NCBI GenBank assembly: GCA_018679695.1
Contig: JAHHKH010000060.1
Span: forward strand, 1-7,345
Source of the DNA: Maribacter sp.
GTDB lineage: Bacteria > Bacteroidota > Bacteroidia > Flavobacteriales > Flavobacteriaceae
Length of the DNA stretch: 7,345 bases
Reading direction: 5' to 3'
The translations under genes and the position numbers were made by a program. The notes below the pieces were generated by a model. That model was not told where the DNA came from. It did not search any database and saw only the letters and a program-made list of their open reading frames with translations. Numbering within the stretch: position 1 is the stretch's first letter; every line of letters begins with the position of its first letter. Positions 6,253 through 7,345 of this stretch are shown here, in pieces.

Positions 6253-7345
6253 TTAGATCACTGGAATGTCCTCAGCAACGGATACTGATTTTTTAATGGT
6301 AAAATGAAAGAGGCAACCCTTACCTTTTGAAGAATCCAACTTAATAGTGCCTCCCAATTTTTCGATTATTTTTTTCACTGTGGCAAGGCCAATTCCATTT
6401 CCTGGCGCTCCAAACCTATCGGCAGGAGCCAATACCTTGAATATCTCAAAAACCTTGTCATGTTCTTCCAAGGCTATTCCGGGTCCATTATCCTGAACAC
6501 AAAAATCATAGAAATCCCCATTCTCACTTATTTTAATTTGGATCTGAACCTCGTCCTTATCATTATATTTTATGGCATTAGAGACCAGGTTGATCAATAT
6601 TTGATGAATTGCGGCTTTGTTAATGGTTATACTATCCATTTTAGAATTGAGCTCTATAACCATTGAATTGTCATAGGAAAAGAGACCACTTATATCACTG
6701 CAAAGTTCTTGCAGTTCAATGTTTGACCCTCTTTCTTTTAATATGGTTTCACTCTTACTGTAGTTTAAAAGTCCGTCAATAAGCCCAGTTAATTTACTCG
6801 AGGATGTTTGTATAAAGCCAAGCATTTTTTTCCCGTCCTCATCAAATTTTGAAGCATAACATTCAGCGAATAATTCAGCTGTGGAATTGATGGTATTCAA
6901 AGGGGACTTTAGATCATGGGCAGCGATGTAGGCGAATCGCTCCAATTCCATATTTTTTTCACCTAAAGCCCTAATCGTCTTTTGAAGCAAATCATTACTT
7001 TTTCTCAGTTTTAAAAGGTTCATCACCTGTCCTGAAAGTGCTTTTAATGAATTAATTTGGCCCGGGCTAAGTAATTTTGGTTTATGGTCAATAACGCATA
7101 AGGTCCCTAGTGGCAGCCCATTTTCTGCAGTTAAGGGTATACCCGCATAAAAAATCACTCTAGGATCGCCAATTACCAGCGGATTATCATGAAAGCGTTC
7201 ATCGGTCCTGGAATCCTGAATTATGAAAATATCCTCATCTTTATTTATAGCATGTGCACAGAATGCAAATTCTTTAGGCGTTTCGGTAACACCTAAGCCA
7301 TGATGGGATTTAAACCATTGCCGTTTGTCATCCAATAGACTTACC
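6253..7345 (-). CDS. GAF-domain sensor histidine kinase (N-terminus beyond window edge)
   Basis: The frame is open to the right edge; 363 residues plus the stop are visible. The apparent start at 7335 is only a TTG inside the frame: the codons before it read V-S-L, continuing the usual GAF sequence (VSLLDDKRQWFKS), so the true start lies outside. Numbering from the first complete codon: GAF domain about 1-112 (FCAHAI, FYAGIPL, LGTLCVID), a linking helix about 112-136, HisKA with phospho-acceptor His143 in AAHDLKSPLN (base 6918-6916), then the ATPase domain with N-box NLVSNAIKY (252-260), G1 QDNGPGI (284-290), F-box FEIFK (299-303) and G2 GNGIGLATV (315-323). All key catalytic motifs are intact. 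No membrane segment or receiver domain is visible, which suggests a cytoplasmic kinase sensing a small ligand, light or redox through GAF, possibly with more domains upstream. The partner regulator is not in the window. A strong terminator follows. Confidence 0.94.
   Translation of the reverse strand, partial: VSLLDDKRQWFKSHHGLGVTETPKEFAFCAHAINKDEDIFIIQDSRTDERFHDNPLVIGDPRVIFYAGIPLTAENGLPLGTLCVIDHKPKLLSPGQINSLKALSGQVMNLLKLRKSNDLLQKTIRALGEKNMELERFAYIAAHDLKSPLNTINSTAELFAECYASKFDEDGKKMLGFIQTSSSKLTGLIDGLLNYSKSETILKERGSNIELQELCSDISGLFSYDNSMVIELNSKMDSITINKAAIHQILINLVSNAIKYNDKDEVQIQIKISENGDFYDFCVQDNGPGIALEEHDKVFEIFKVLAPADRFGAPGNGIGLATVKKIIEKLGGTIKLDSSKGKGCLFHFTIKKSVSVAEDIPVI

Noticed and set aside
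7333..7335. TTG as the histidine kinase start
   Set aside because: The frame stays open to the window edge and the upstream codons V-S-L continue the typical GAF sequence, so the start is outside.

Overview
The window looks like chromosome of a marine-type Flavobacteriaceae (Bacteroidota). This is inferred from the AT-rich intergenic DNA, the absence of recognisable Shine-Dalgarno sequences before the starts, and gene content such as a DUF2007 protein, a GAF histidine kinase and a PSMA-like M28 peptidase. No species can be named from the sequence. All five genes I can support lie on the minus strand, so they read from right to left.

Layout in order of transcription. (1) 7345-6253: a GAF-domain sensor histidine kinase whose N-terminus lies beyond the right edge, followed by a strong intrinsic terminator at 6183-6151. 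(2) 6034-3845: a secreted M28 metallopeptidase of the glutamate carboxypeptidase II/transferrin-receptor-like type with a complete two-zinc site. (3) 3833-3609: a 74-residue DUF2007 protein, 11 bases after the peptidase and almost certainly co-transcribed with it. (4) A 378-base intergenic region (3608-3231) with AT-rich palindromes and an exact 16-bp direct repeat. (5) 3230-2166: a winged-helix plus class I SAM methyltransferase resembling the Rv2258c family. (6) A 591-base stretch (2165-1575) with no convincing gene but an inverted repeat just before the next start. (7) 1574-1: a membrane-anchored or exported TPR protein, cut by the left edge near its C-terminus. This gene is open to the window end and is easy to miss because its stop codon lies outside.

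Nothing shows that these genes form one pathway. The only credible operon is peptidase-DUF2007. There is no sign of a mobile element, CRISPR array, tRNA/rRNA or defence island. The most interesting items are the repeated and palindromic DNA upstream of the methyltransferase, the dense histidine motifs in the TPR protein, the paired cysteines in the methyltransferase, and a PSMA-like peptidase that appears to lack one glutamate-binding residue. None of these amounts to a clearly new system.
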